Part shown: piece after piece, positions 51,290 through 62,799 of the stretch | Layout of the letters: every line of letters begins with the position of its first letter | Numbering within the stretch: the first letter of the stretch is position 1 | The notes under the pieces: model-generated | Told to the model about the DNA's origin: nothing | The model's input: only the letters and a program-made list of their open reading frames with translations | Database searches by the model: none | DNA from: Apostichopus japonicus | Lineage: Eukaryota > Echinodermata > Holothuroidea > Aspidochirotida > Stichopodidae | Assembly: GCF_037975245.1 (NCBI RefSeq) | Contig: NC_092562.1 | Coordinates: forward strand, 3,240,001 to 3,304,000 | Length of the DNA stretch: 64,000 nt | Direction of reading: 5' to 3' | Made by a program: the position numbers and the translations under genes

Positions 51290-51595
51290 CCACGATGGGG
51301 AACGAGTTGGTCTCTGCGACGGCTGGGGAGCTTGAAAACATGCAGTATTACGCCTTCAATAACAGCAGACAGCATGCAGACCTGAGCAACAGCATCGCCA
51401 TCCGGAGGTCCTTCCCGGGCGTGTCCATCACTGGTGGAATGAAGCGGGTGAAGAGGAACTCGAGTACAATCTCGTCAGCGGACGAAGATGGAGAGAGCAT
51501 TGACGAGGATGGAATGTTGGTCTACGGGAGGTCTCCGGCCAACTCAATAAGCAGTCATGGCAGCACCTGCACATGGCAGGGAGATATCGAACAAG
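51290..51595 (+). CDS. NFI: NFI exon with basic KRVKR patch
   Basis: Acceptor TCTCTTTGACTTTACAG and donor G|GTTAGTA, phase 1 in and out, 306 nt, 102 codons. It starts A-TMGNELVSATAGELENMQYY. Landmarks are ENMQYYAF (vertebrate SSSYYSM or QPYYHDM), IRRSFPG (vertebrate MRRSLPS), GGMKRVKR (vertebrate TKRLKS or SKRPKT), the acidic DEDGESIDEDG (vertebrate VEDEMDSPGEE), YGRSPAN and STCTWQGDIEQ (vertebrate SSGWHEVEPG). The order of short matches makes homology convincing despite low identity. The basic patch may add to nuclear localisation (inference). Confidence 0.93.
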
Positions 51596-52164
51596 GTTAG
51601 TAGTAATATGCAAGGAAACATGCCAAACTTGAGTTTACACAGTAGCTTCGAGGAGGGGGAGGGCAAGAGGGGAGGGGGTAATTTAGGGTTTTCTGGTCAT
51701 GGTTAATTTGAAAAACTCTGAATTTTGTCTCTTATAACATACTATGGTTCCTGTGGACATAATTTAAATAAAAATTAAATAAAATTTTTTTTAAAAACCG
51801 GTCTTACATCCTCGGACTTTTCAAGCAATTTGACCATATTTGCAATCGCATTTGGCAATGCCATGCTGGATAAACTGTACCCTGAGACTACCATGGTGTG
51901 TCATACTTTGCTGTGTGTCATGCTAATTTTGCACAATATACATGTACAGTTCTAAGCCAGACTACTGGTCACCAAAATGCAAATTTACAACCAGTTTACC
52001 ATTTTAACCGTGGATGTTGAATTTCACTAGGGTACCCATCACCATGTGATGGTATACCACAGTACTGAGCTAACCACAGCAAGGAGTATGTGACATACCA
52101 TGGTACCAGTCACACTTAGGTGTGTCATGCCTGGGAAACCAAATACATGATGTTTCGTACCCAT

Positions 52165-52297
52165 GGAACCAGTCACACCGTGGTGTTCCATACCAGGGGA
52201 CCAGTCACAGGATGGTGTTCCATACCAGGGAACCAGTCACAGGATGGTGTTCCATACCAGGGGACCAGTCACAGGATGGTGTTCCATACCAGGGTGG
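52165..52297. repeat. 32-bp minisatellite, about 4 units
   Basis: Units GGTGTTCCATACCAGGGGAC plus CAGTCACAGGAT recur every 32 bp (52182, 52214, 52246 and 52278). The array is preceded by related CATACCATGGTACCAGTCAC text. NFI intron 5. Confidence 0.88.
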
Positions 52298-53555
52298 TGT
52301 GTTTGGTGAAATTTACTTCACTGCCAGCTTTTACCTGTCTCCAAATTACATTTGACAAATTACAACTTTCCCTTTTACCTAAGCTTACATGAATGGAAAT
52401 ATTTTAAGTTCGGGGGAATTTCCTACAACTGAATGACTCATGTGTACGGCAGCAACCTAAGAAAGCAGCCACTTCATTTTTTTTTTTACTCCAATCTTAC
52501 CTAAGTTCTAATTTTTGGTCAAAACATAGATGGGAACATTATGTGAACATTGAACGTGCTATTAACGCATCAATGTTGTTGCATTGGTGCTGTCCAAGTT
52601 TAATGTGATAAGCCATTGTAAGCAAGTCCCCCAAAACATTTCGAACATCTAAGGCCACCTGCTGGCTCATTTTGGAATGTTCGCATAGTACTGCACTTGC
52701 CTGTATGAATTTGAACAAAAGTAGGGAAATTTTGCGGGTATTCCCAGAACTCCTAATAAGGTATAGGTAAACAAAAGGTTCTTGCCCTATTACTTTGTTT
52801 ATTGTTTTTGTTCTCGTTAATACAATAGAATTTAAAACAAACGGTCAGGTTAGCATCTCCTAAGAAAAACAGGTTCCCTAGCTGATTAGATTACAAATGC
52901 AACACTTGTCACCCATTTCCTCCATGTAGGAAAAGAACCGCTTTTTTTTTTCTTTTCTTAATTAAATGATAACATTTGTCTGAGACTTAAATGTCAAAAG
53001 TTTATTGATAGAAATACAATCAGTTTTTTTTCGGCGGCGTTATTATTCTTAGCCGTTTCATTCATGACTCACACGCGGCATGGCATTGTTTAAAAAAGTT
53101 CAAAATAAATTGTTATAAATATGTAGTATCATTGTTTGGGTTTGTTTCTCGAACAAAGCAACAACAAAGTGACCTTGTTTATTTTTGGGGGGGATTGTTT
53201 ATTTTGGGGTGCTTCTTTTGTTTTCTAATCAGTTTGTTTGTCAAACAAATCATTTGGAATATTGATCATTGTCAACAGGTGCCTTTACATAAAATTTGAT
53301 CGATTTAAGAAAAAACCCAGCTCCGACTAACGCTCACACGTGACTTAAAACTGTTTAGCAAGGCCCGACTAAATCCAACTTTTTCATTATATTAAAGGAT
53401 CAATTTGAGGTTTAGGGTCTTGTGTTTTGTCAGGAGGTCTGTGGCCAGCTTAGAGCAGTCTTATAATCAAATATTTATCGAAACTTATGTCTTCTTTTTT
53501 CTTTTTTTCTTCGGAAAATTATTTCCACATTTCATCATCACTTGCGCTGATTTCA

Positions 53556-54084
53556 CAGAGTCAGGGATGTGCCCACGCTGAGCAGCACTAGGCGGCCCCG
53601 CCCAGCACTAAAAATTACCGCCCAGCACTGTCTTAAAAATCTTTAGTCCTGCCCAGCACTATTTTCATCTAAAATCCCGACATTCCTAACAATATATTCA
53701 ACATAAATTGGGCCTAGCCTCAGATGCCAAAATCATACAGACTATGTCATCAGTTACGCATGCGAGAAACATTACTTACAGCTCTCAATTGGTCCCTTGT
53801 AAAATCTCTTTGAAACAAACTAATAACATTTACCAGGTATACGTAATATATTTCACTAAAAAAAAATTAAAAAATGTTAATTGTTAGCAAAACTAGTAGG
53901 CCTACTTGTGTATGTGCTTTATAAAAAGCTACACAAGTGATAGCATTTGGCATCTGAGCACCTTCAAAAATCGATAAATTTCTCAAAGGGGAGAGGGACA
54001 CCCCCTCCCCCTTAGACCCCTCCCCCAGGATTGGCGATCAGTATACCCGGCACTCAGGAAATCCTGGGTACATCCCTGCAGAGT
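53556..54084. mobile_element. DNA transposon with CAGGGATGT termini and 6-bp flanking repeats
   Basis: The element at 53562-54078 (517 bp) has terminal inverted repeats CAGGGATGT and ACATCCCTG and is flanked by direct repeats CAGAGT (53556-53561 and 54079-54084). The left subterminal region carries four copies of a CCGCCCAGCACTA-like word within 100 bp. The right side has a C-rich segment. No transposase. A 6-bp duplication is unusual for hAT (8 bp), so the superfamily is open. Confidence 0.72.
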
Positions 54085-55055
54085 ATTGTATGAATTTCTC
54101 TCATTTGTGTACCTCCCTGTCAGGGCTTATTAAAACATTTGTCAGAAAGCGATATTTTGAGCAAAAAGACTTTCCTGTTTGATATCCTTTTTACTTCTGA
54201 AAAAGGACAACCGAGGTGCAAGAAAAGGTGCTGCCTTGCAAGAAAGAACGAAACAGCTTTGTATTAGTTATGTATATTGCAGTATACAGTAATTCGAGAA
54301 GGGCATACTGAAAGTGAAACATCTTCCTTCCTGAAAGAAAAGCATGATATTCTGCAATCAAATGTATATATATATCTCTACATAGCATTCACAGATTCAC
54401 GTAACATATTCTATTTATTTTCTTTAGGTTTAGTTTAAAAAGCGAAAGAGTAGAGACCATTTTGTCGTAGGGTTGTTAAATCGAGGCCGAAAAATGTAGA
54501 TTTCTTTGCCCGACAGGAAGTCAACGTGACAAAGCACTTATAAGTCACTATAGTGACTTAAGCTGAGAAGTATTTAAGCATACTTTTTCCTGTATATAGT
54601 ACAGTAGCTTGTACACACATGCACCGTACAAACCATCATAAAACCACCAATTAGGTTTAACATGCTAGAAAATCAGAAAGATAATAACAATTAATGCTCA
54701 TAATTGTGTCTTTAATATCCGATGTATGCTGGTATATTAATATAGGTTGAAATACTGCGTTGCAGAGGATAGAAATTACATGGAGGTCGAAAAACTTGGT
54801 TGATACTATGCAAAAGTAAATTTATTAAATTACACTTTTAAATACACTTTTGCATAGTACCAACTAAGTTTTGTACCTCTATATATATATATGTATATAG
54901 ATATATATAGAGATATATCTACTAAAACTTTCACAACAAAATGTGTTTTCGAATTCTATAATGTCCCTCATATTGATATGTCTTAAATCTCTTTCTATTG
55001 TTTCCTTAAATTTCTTACGAGAAAAAAAAAAAAAAAAAAAACCACTGTCAATGTC

Positions 55056-55079
55056 ATCATCATCATCATCATCATTAGA
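55056..55079. repeat. (ATC)n microsatellite
   Basis: Short trinucleotide run in the intron before the exon at 55302; an A run lies just upstream at 55021-55041. Confidence 0.9.
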
Positions 55080-55301
55080 ATTGATATTTGTAATCATTCC
55101 ACATATCTTAATGTCATTACGATTTATTAATATCATTTTGTCTGCTGCTGTGAGTGTCTTGGCTTTACTTAAGGCCTTCAGCTGGCACCACGCCAAGTCT
55201 TTCTCTCCATTGATATTCATCTCGGTATATTAGACGTCTTATTCTACTGTATCTCCTCATTCAGTAAATATCGTAATTTCTTCATTTTCTTTCGCTTCCA
55301 G

Positions 55302-55484
55302 GTTCAAGCCCGATGGAACCATCGCAAAACATAGTGCCCATGAAACACCAACGGACGTCGGAGAAACCCACCTCCTTCGTTGCGGTGCAAGCGTCTTCGA
55401 TTAGGCCGCTGAAAATCTCTCCAAAGATCGAACCAGGAACAATGCAGCAGTCGTGCTGCATTCCTAACGGCATTCACCAAGGAG
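55302..55484 (+). CDS. NFI: NFI Ser/Pro-rich exon
   Basis: Acceptor TTTCGCTTCCAG and donor G|GTAATAC, phase 1 in and out, 183 nt, 61 codons. It encodes G-SSPMEPSQNIVPMKHQRTSE and on to SIRPLKISPKIEPGTMQQ and SCCIPNGIHQG. The position matches the vertebrate segment MPSPTTLKKSEKSGFSS, with a shared SPM/PSP start, basic residues and SEK. KIEPG resembles a psi-K-x-E sumoylation consensus (LKIS-PKIEPG; inference). The weaker donor (GTAATA) could allow regulated splicing. Confidence 0.85.
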
Positions 55485-57271
55485 GTAATACTGCGATTAA
55501 AGTAAACCACTTCATCCGCGGGGGTGGGCGAATCATAATCCTGATCGTTTTTCTCAGCTTTCACTTCTTATAGCTATGTCTGTCGTTGGGATAGACTCTC
55601 CCGTAGTCATGGATATCATATCTTATGAAAAAAAAAATTAAAAAAAGAGAGTTAAAACTATTGAAGAAAACTGTTTGAGACAAGTGTTCCTGTATTTGTT
55701 GACGAAAGATGTTGCAGTTCGGACGGGACCCACGACCTGTTCTTTTCTGCAATCTGAGGAATTAGTTTAAATACAATGGTTCAAGTGAATATTGAAATAT
55801 GAATCAACACATTCTCCTATTAAACTCCAATACTAGATTATTAAATAAAGAAATCAAAGTGTGCGATATAAACAGGTGATTGCAAACCGGAAGGGTTCAG
55901 AGGTTTAGCACTTTTGCATTAAGTTGGAGATTGACGGATCGAGGTGTAAAATTCGAACTACATTAATCGATTCGTTTTATACCACATTTGATAAAAACCA
56001 GTACAAAAAATGCTATTTTGAGCTGGATTTACATTTTTTCTTCAAATGTTTTGCACATGCTACAATAAGGTCACCACTTGTTGGCCATTGTTTAATTGTG
56101 GCACTCGGTTCTCCCTCCCAACTCCCCATCACCCCCTCCCCCTCCCCTCCCAGCCACATTTCATTTGACAACCTATTTCCTAAAAATCCCAGGTGCTCTC
56201 TCTCTCTCTTTCTGTCTCTCTCTTTGTACACGCAGACAGCAGTTCTTTGTATTTTCTATTTTAATGTTTCGTAGAAGGATTTCCCCCTTTATGCAAGGTA
56301 GCGTCTGTTGTGGTAGTAGCCTTCACGGCATTGTTTTATGAGAGACTATTTCAAGGATAGACTGACAGGTGAAATGTCAAGGAAGTTTGACTCTCCAGGA
56401 ATCAGGAAATCGGCTTTTACGTCAAAACAACGAAAAGAATAACAGGGAAATAGTAGAACGGTTTTCAGTTACAGAGGGGTTAGTCAACTTGTCATTTAGA
56501 CGTAGTAATAAAGAAATCACGGAGAACAGGATTTCAGATCTGTTGTGTCTACGGGGTAATAATTAATAATCCCCAAACGATGATTTGTTGATTCTGCTGT
56601 AGGATATTCCAATCACTTTGTCGTCACCCTCCATCGCTCATCCGTTACATTTCACTTCATGCAGTCGGTTAGACTACGGAAGCTTTCAAGGTTGGAAGAA
56701 GCGTTTCCAAATTGAACCATTTTTTTAAACATATAAGTACACACTATGTATCCTCACATCCTGTTCTGGTTTAGATCGTTAAGTGAAGTAGTAGCTAGCT
56801 GTGTATTCCTGGTCGTTTTTTGTTCACTCAATCGTTTGACTAGTCCACTCCGGGCGCAACAAAATCGCCAGAATATGGAACGACTTCCCAGTCTTAGCAA
56901 CGCCGGGTGATGTCATCGATTGTCAGTGGGGGTTACGAAGAATTAACAAGTCGCTATTAACGAACGATCTTCCGTTCGAGCGGTCGTAAAATTGTTGATG
57001 TTGAATATGCGAAATTCGCTGAACGTGCAGAAAGTATTGAGTGAGAACTATCAATGACTGCTACTGTGTTAGGCTGCGATTGTTTCCTCTCAATGACATG
57101 AATCCCTTGAATGGGAGCAAGTCTTCGGTACATGCTGTACTATTGAAACATCACAGCTTCTTCGTACCTGCGTCTATGCAGAAGTAGATATTCCTGTAGT
57201 GCTGTCCGTAAGAAAACATTTACAGGAACTTACAGTACTGGCATATATCATACAATAAACCATATCACACA

Positions 57272-57717
57272 ATATCACATATTACCAGATACTTGACCTC
57301 AATGAATATAGACGTACATCGCACACAGGACTCAGTTGTACTTCTTTATCACATATCACCAGATACTTCATGACCTCAATGAATATAGACCAGGCGCGTA
57401 GCGAGGAAATTGCCAAGGGAGGGGCGAACCTGTAGGCAAATTATTAGAGCCGTAGATTCGGCATTGGAAACTATCTAAGTGTAGCGCCACCATGAGTTGG
57501 CGCGAAGTGCACAAGAACATTCTGGCCGATTATGCCTCCCAGATCACTGGAAATGGCACTTTCCAGGCCTTGCAAGTTGCATCTAAGCATTTTCTATTTG
57601 AAATTACTAGCGATATCATAAAAACGTACAAAAAAATATGCTCAAGGGGGGCGGTCGCCCCCTTCCCCCCCCCTTCCCCCCTTGGCTACGCGGTACAGGA
57701 CTCAGTTGTACTTCTTT
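57272..57717. repeat. Local 75-bp tandem duplication interrupted by a transposon-like insert
   Basis: TATCACATATTACCAGATAC to CAGTTGTACTTCTT (57273-57347) is repeated from 57348, but the second copy is split: its left part ends at ATATAGAC (57390) and its right part resumes with AGGACTCAGTTGTACTTCTT at 57697. The 306-bp insert has ends containing GCGTAGC in inverted orientation (CGCGTAGCGAGG left, CTTGGCTACGCG right) and GC-rich subterminal runs, as in hAT-like non-autonomous elements. A frame with a good Kozak context (GCCACCATGA) at 57492 lies in the insert but matches nothing known. Confidence 0.6.
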
Positions 57718-58554
57718 GTTTTGCACGAGCTGCCTTCAGTCTGGGTTAATTTGAGATTGGTTAATACGTTTGGATGTAACAGCTTCGAAATGCATCAAAG
57801 TGCAACATCAAAATATGCACGCAATGCTCCTCACAAGCAAATTCTTTTACCGTTTTTTATTTCTTCAAATTAACAATGTCCAGAGAACGGTAACCAGGTC
57901 ATGTACATGTCGTAGCAAATGACAAGATTGATCATAACCTAAAACAGAAGGAAAATTTTTCAAATTCAAACTGTTTCAATCCTTGCAAGTGTGATTTAGT
58001 ATCGCTGCGATACATTTGATCCAAACCGTGTTTACTTCTGAACATGTCCCTATGCCGTTGTTTCGAATGACGATGATAGAGTCCCGACTCCACTCTTAAA
58101 AGTCCTGACCACTAGGGCCATCTCCGAAACTTAAGGGCACGCACAAGCTTGATTAAACAGACGCTATCAGTTACAGCTTCGATGCACTTAAAGATTTGCC
58201 TGATGGTTCACATTCTTACCACCTGTGTCAATAGATTGACGAAATTTGTAAAAAAAACTTCACCCAATTTTGGAGGGTTTAATGGCCAGTACCACATTGT
58301 ATGTCATTATGATCTAGTGGAAGATATGAAACACATGGTATACAGAGTGCAAATTAATGAAAAAGTGAGAATAAGGATCCAATCATGAACGAGCAAGACG
58401 GTTTGCTGCAGGCTACAGATAACCGTTAAGAAACGGATCGCCGCCTTTCCCCGTTCCGAGAGTCCTTAGTTTCACCTCTACAGAATTGTTACGTGTCTCT
58501 GTTATATCACCAGGACAGGTGATTTTTAATAATTATATTAAACTCTCTCACCAG

Positions 58555-58697
58555 ATCACGGCAACAGCTTACAAGGTGCAGTGACGACCATCTCAAATCA
58601 ACATGCAGTGAGTGCTTTCGTACAAGCATCCTCATCACACGCCGATGCTGGTCCTCTCGCCGATTTCGTGCAACTCGTTTGCCATCAAGACCGCTTG
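58555..58697 (+). CDS. NFI: NFI exon with FVQLVC motif
   Basis: Acceptor AACTCTCTCACCAG and donor TTG|GTGAGTC, phase 1 in and phase 0 out, 143 nt. The encoded 48 residues begin DHGNSLQGAVTTISNQHAVS and end with GPLADFVQLVCHQDRL. Vertebrate NFI proteins have ETLKEFVQLVCPDAGQQ, so D/E-F-V-Q-L-V-C is exactly conserved. There is no long open frame here; the exon was found by motif and phase. It lies in the activation-domain half. Confidence 0.93.
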
Positions 58698-59856
58698 GTG
58701 AGTCACTGATCATTTTAAAGGATCCCATCCGTATCGCTACCAAAATATTCTAGATAGCCATCAAGTGGTAGACACTCAAGCCCTTAGAACTCTTCAAAAC
58801 TGTTTCACTACCATCCTTCAATGCATTCTCTCAGACTGGGAGATATGTAGAGATGTGTAATTGACTACCCCTGTGTGTCTGAAAGTAGTTCATAGCCATC
58901 TTCTCTAACTGGGATCTACCAATCCCTAGTGGGTGGGGTCTGTGAGGGTATAGGGGGTCTACAGGAGGTCTGCGTATGAACAGTGGTGGAGGGGGTAGGG
59001 GCCACCACAGCCTGAGGGGTCAATCAACATTTTAACCGACTTAAAACAGCTTTGAAGACAGCCAGAACAAGTCTTTGAGCGCCATCTCGGGCAAAGAAAA
59101 TCCAAGTGACCTCGCTCCCAACCATGGTGGGAGCTTGAGGTCGTTGGTGATACCCCTTGGGGGGGGGTCAGGTGCAGTTCTCCTTTGTCCCTATGTGTCT
59201 GTGGATGGCAAAAGGTTGAGAACCTATGGTCTAGAGGGTTGGAACCTCCAGGAAAAGTACCGTTGAGAGGTTGAAACCAGTTTAGCATGTCGTTAACATA
59301 TCCGGGGTCTGATAACCCTTCATGAGCTCATGCATATGTATCTCATGGCATGATTTGATACGATGACGAGAACTAAAAATTCCTTGTTTAGTGTTTTCTT
59401 AACTATTTTGAGTCATTCTCGTCAAAGAAGGAAGATTGATATTTACCTACTGATGAAGCTGTGTTTATACAGCTAACTAATTTTACTGTGACCTTCTGTC
59501 TTGGTACGACGTTCTTGAATGCATCCTGTGTTTAGGTTAACTTAATAAGTCAATAATAACAGGAAAACGAGAGATTTTTGCTCAGGTAACATCTATCAAA
59601 TTGCCAAATTACCTTTCTAGTAGAGTGTTAAATTTACGGGTGATCTGTCTACAAAAAAAGACCATACCTTGTGTGGTTGTATATCATTTCCTTTTAATCA
59701 TGGCGAACCACAAAGACAAGCTTACAAGAAACTGACTGATAAATTTTAAGTGGCTTATAATTATTAATAGTGTCATATATATTCATAGTGACATACATAT
59801 TAATGGTGACTAAACATTAATGAAGAAGAAGCAGATAAATCAAAGAAACACTGTCA

Positions 59857-60825
59857 GTTAGCAAGTCAAAAGTGCCATATGGGCTGCCAGTACTGGTTAA
59901 CAGGTCAAAAGTGCCATGTGGGCTGCCAGTACTGGTTAAACAGGTCAAAAGTGCCATATGGGCTGCCAGTACTGGTTAAACAGGTCAAAGTGCCATGTGG
60001 GCTGCCAGTACTGGTTAAACAGGTCAAAGTGCCATGTGGGTTGCCAGTACTGGTTAAACAGGTCAAAAGTGCCATGTGGGCTGCCAGTACTGGTGAAACA
60101 GGTCAAAAGTGCCATGTGGGCTGCCAGTACTGGTTAAACAGGTCAAAAGTGCCATATGGGCTGCCAGTACTGGTTAAACAGGTCAAAAGTGCCATGTGGG
60201 CTGCTAGCACTGGTTAAACAGGTCAAAGTGCCATGTGGGCTGCCAGTACTGGTTACACAGGTCAAAAGTGCCATGTGGGCTGCCAGTACTGGTTAAACAG
60301 GTCAAAAGTGCCATATGGGCTGCCAGTACTGGTTAACAGGTCAAAAGTGCCATGTGGGCTGCCAGTACTGGTGAAACAGGTCAAAAGTGCCATATATGGG
60401 CTGCCAGTACTGGTTAACAGGTCAAAAGTGCCATGTGGGCTGCCAGTACTGGTTAACAGGTCAAAAGTGCCATGTGGGCTGCCAGTACTGGTTAACAGGT
60501 CAAAAGTGCCATGTGGGCTGCCAGTACTGGTTAACAGGTCAAAAGTGCCAAGTGGGCTGCCAGTACTGGTTAACAGGTCAAAAGTGCCATGTGGGCTGCC
60601 AGTACTGGTTAAACAGGTCAAAATGCCATGTGGGCTGCCAGTACTAGTTAAACAGGTCAAAGTGCCATGTGGGCTGACAGTACTGGTTAAACAGGTCAAA
60701 AGTGCCATGTGGGCTGCCAGTACTGGTTAACAGGTCAAAAGTGCCATGTGGGCTGCCAGTACTGGTTAACAGGTCAAAATGCCATGTGGGCTGCCAGTAC
60801 TGGTTAACAGGTCAAAAGTGCCATA
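59857..60825. repeat. 39-bp minisatellite, about 24 units
   Basis: Units of 38-41 bp read AGTGCCATGTGGGCTGCCAG, then TACTGGTTAACAGGTCAAA, with one to three A indels. Each carries the 10-bp palindrome CCAGTACTGG. It lies in NFI intron 7 (58698-61249). Open frames of up to 165 codons run through it because many unit lengths are multiples of three. They are not genes. Confidence 0.97.
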
Positions 60826-61249
60826 CATGAGACCTAGTTGTGGTTCATGAGTGAATGTGGTCGTACCACTCCTAGAGGTGGCGAGCAGGTTACAAAGTCA
60901 TACGACTCTTATGCATAATTAATGAAGAATAGAAGAAAATATTCTGTTGTAACATATTCAATTTGGTGAACGGAAAATCTTGATGAACGTTCGTCCATTT
61001 TGACAGAGTTTGGTAAGAAGGGTTTATTAGGCGAAAGTAATCACCCCTGCCCCCTCCCCTCCCTTTAAGGAAGCATACTTAGAGGCCAATTAGAAAGAGA
61101 CATTGGAATGAGGTTGCATAAGTGGGCCTACTGGCGGTGTGGGCTAGAAATCTTATGTGTAACTGTCCTTTGTAACACGCCACATCATCATCCCCATTGG
61201 AATATCACTATATCTTCTATATGACAACCCTTTTGATTGATGTTTACAG

Positions 61250-61445
61250 GTGAGAGCTGGATTAGAGCTGAGTGCCACTGGGAGTGCTTCCAAAATTGCA
61301 GGGTTTATCCCTTCCACCATGCTTCCACCTCCTCCTCCGCCTCCTGTTGCTAGGCCCATCGCCATAGCAACCTCTATCGGACAGACTGGTGCACTTTCCA
61401 ACTCAAACCAACTACAACATAACACAGTGGCTAACATCTCTGCAG
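61250..61445 (+). CDS. NFI: NFI exon with polyproline and VARP motif
   Basis: Acceptor TTGATGTTTACAG and donor G|GTTAGTG, phase 0 in and phase 1 out, 196 nt. It encodes VRAGLELSATGSASKIAGFI, then [20 protein letters not shown] and an Asn/Gln/Ser-rich tail ending NTVANISA. Vertebrate NFI proteins contain [24 protein letters not shown] here, so F-[IL]-P-[ST]-x-M-L-P7-x-A-R-P is a near-exact match. This Pro-rich stretch belongs to the transactivation domain. Confidence 0.95.
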
Positions 61446-61866
61446 GTTAGTGTGAGCCTAAATGATATACATTTGTCTTGGGACCAAATACGGCCGTGGT
61501 GTGTATTGTGACCCATAGTACAAAATGTTTATGGCTTTACCATATATAGCAATAGAGAGTGAACCTCACTTTAAGTTTACTATGATGTTTTTTTTTAAAC
61601 AAAATTGGAAGCAAATGATGATGTAATGTCCAAGGAGCACAGCCACCAGTGAATCAACACATTCTGTCTCTTTGATAGGACAGTGGGTACCATTGTTTTG
61701 TAACATGCTAGTACAATGTAAAGTACAGAACGAATTAGTGACTCAGCAATCAACTGTTTCCATTCTGTAGTTACAGTTACACAAGTGTGTGAGGACTTAA
61801 AAGTACTCTTTGGAGTGATCATTTTGTGATTCGTTCTTCTCTTTTTTTCATTCCTTTTTCTGACAG

Positions 61867-61991
61867 TGACCACAGTGCCAGTATCCATTCAGGCAACCAC
61901 AACCAGTGCAGTCAGCAATCCCGCTCCACCCACCAGTAACCATCCATCATCTAGTCCAACATCCCCAGCACCTCCTGTTAGTTCTTCAATG
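61867..61991 (+). CDS. NFI: NFI Ser/Thr/Pro-rich exon
   Basis: Acceptor TTTTTCTGACAG and donor ATG|GTGAGTA, phase 1 in and phase 0 out, 125 nt. It encodes VTTVPVSIQATTTSAVSNPA, then PPTSNHPSSSPTSPAPPVSS and SM. Composition is like the vertebrate SPTSPTYSTPSTSPA segment. The 3' half and the donor are copied twice more downstream (see the repeat entry). Confidence 0.85.
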
Positions 61992-62470
61992 GTGAGTAAA
62001 TCCAGCACTACCCACCAGTAACTCTCCCTCCATTATTCAGTCCAACACCCTTACCATGTCACACCAGGTCCTCACTGGTAAGTAAAGCCAGCACCACCCT
62101 CCATCAGCTAGTCCAACATCCCCAGCACCTCCTGTTAGTTCTTCAATGGTGAGTAAATCCAGCACTACCCACCAGTAACTCTCCCTCCATTATTCAGTCC
62201 AACACCCTCACCATGTCACACCAGGTCCTCACTGGTAAGTAAAGCCAGCACCACCCTCCATCAGCTAGTCCAACATCCCCAGCACCTCCTGTTAGTTCTT
62301 CAATGGTGAGTAAATCCAGCACTACCCACCAGTAACCCTCCCTCCATTATTCAGTCCAACACCCTCACCATGTCACACCAGGTCCTCACTGGTAAGTAAA
62401 GCCAGCACCCACCCTCCATCATCGAGTCCCACATCACCAGTGCCTCCCACTAGACTTTCCTCAGCATAAT
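61945..62470 (+). repeat. 157-bp tandem triplication including an exon end and its splice donor
   Basis: The text CTAGTCCAACATCCCCAGCA, CCTCCTGTTAGTTCTTCAATG and donor GTGAGTAAATCC occurs at the real exon end (61991) and again exactly 157 and 314 bp downstream (GTTCTTCAATG at 61981, 62138 and 62295). A fourth, diverged partial copy lies at about 62405-62470. Each copy also carries a second donor-like CTGGTAAGTAAAG and an acceptor-like CCCTCCATCAG just before CTAGTCC. The extra copies are probably intronic, but could act as decoy or alternative splice sites. Confidence 0.9.
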
Positions 62471-62799
62471 TAAAAGTCACAAATTACGTAAAGCATTCCT
62501 ATATTGTAAAATGGTGTAGCACACTGGCATTATTGGAACATATAAATAGTGTAACACAACAACATTAAAGAAGTCTTATCTGTCACATTTTTGCTTCATA
62601 GGCATTAACCTAGTCAGACACAAATGGGTAATATCTTATTATCTCAAAAAATTATAGTTTTCAAAGATTAATTATGTTACGTTTCTTGTTGCCCTACTTT
62701 GAATGAAGGCCTTGTGAGAGACTAAATGAAGGCGTTGGTGCTGTGTACACCGTTTGTTCACTGTGTGATACTAAACTATTCCTTTCTCTTTACTTGCAG

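Noticed and set aside
59857-60825. Regular direct repeats resembling a CRISPR array
   Set aside because: Repeats are contiguous with no unique spacers, and the locus is in a eukaryotic intron. It is a minisatellite.
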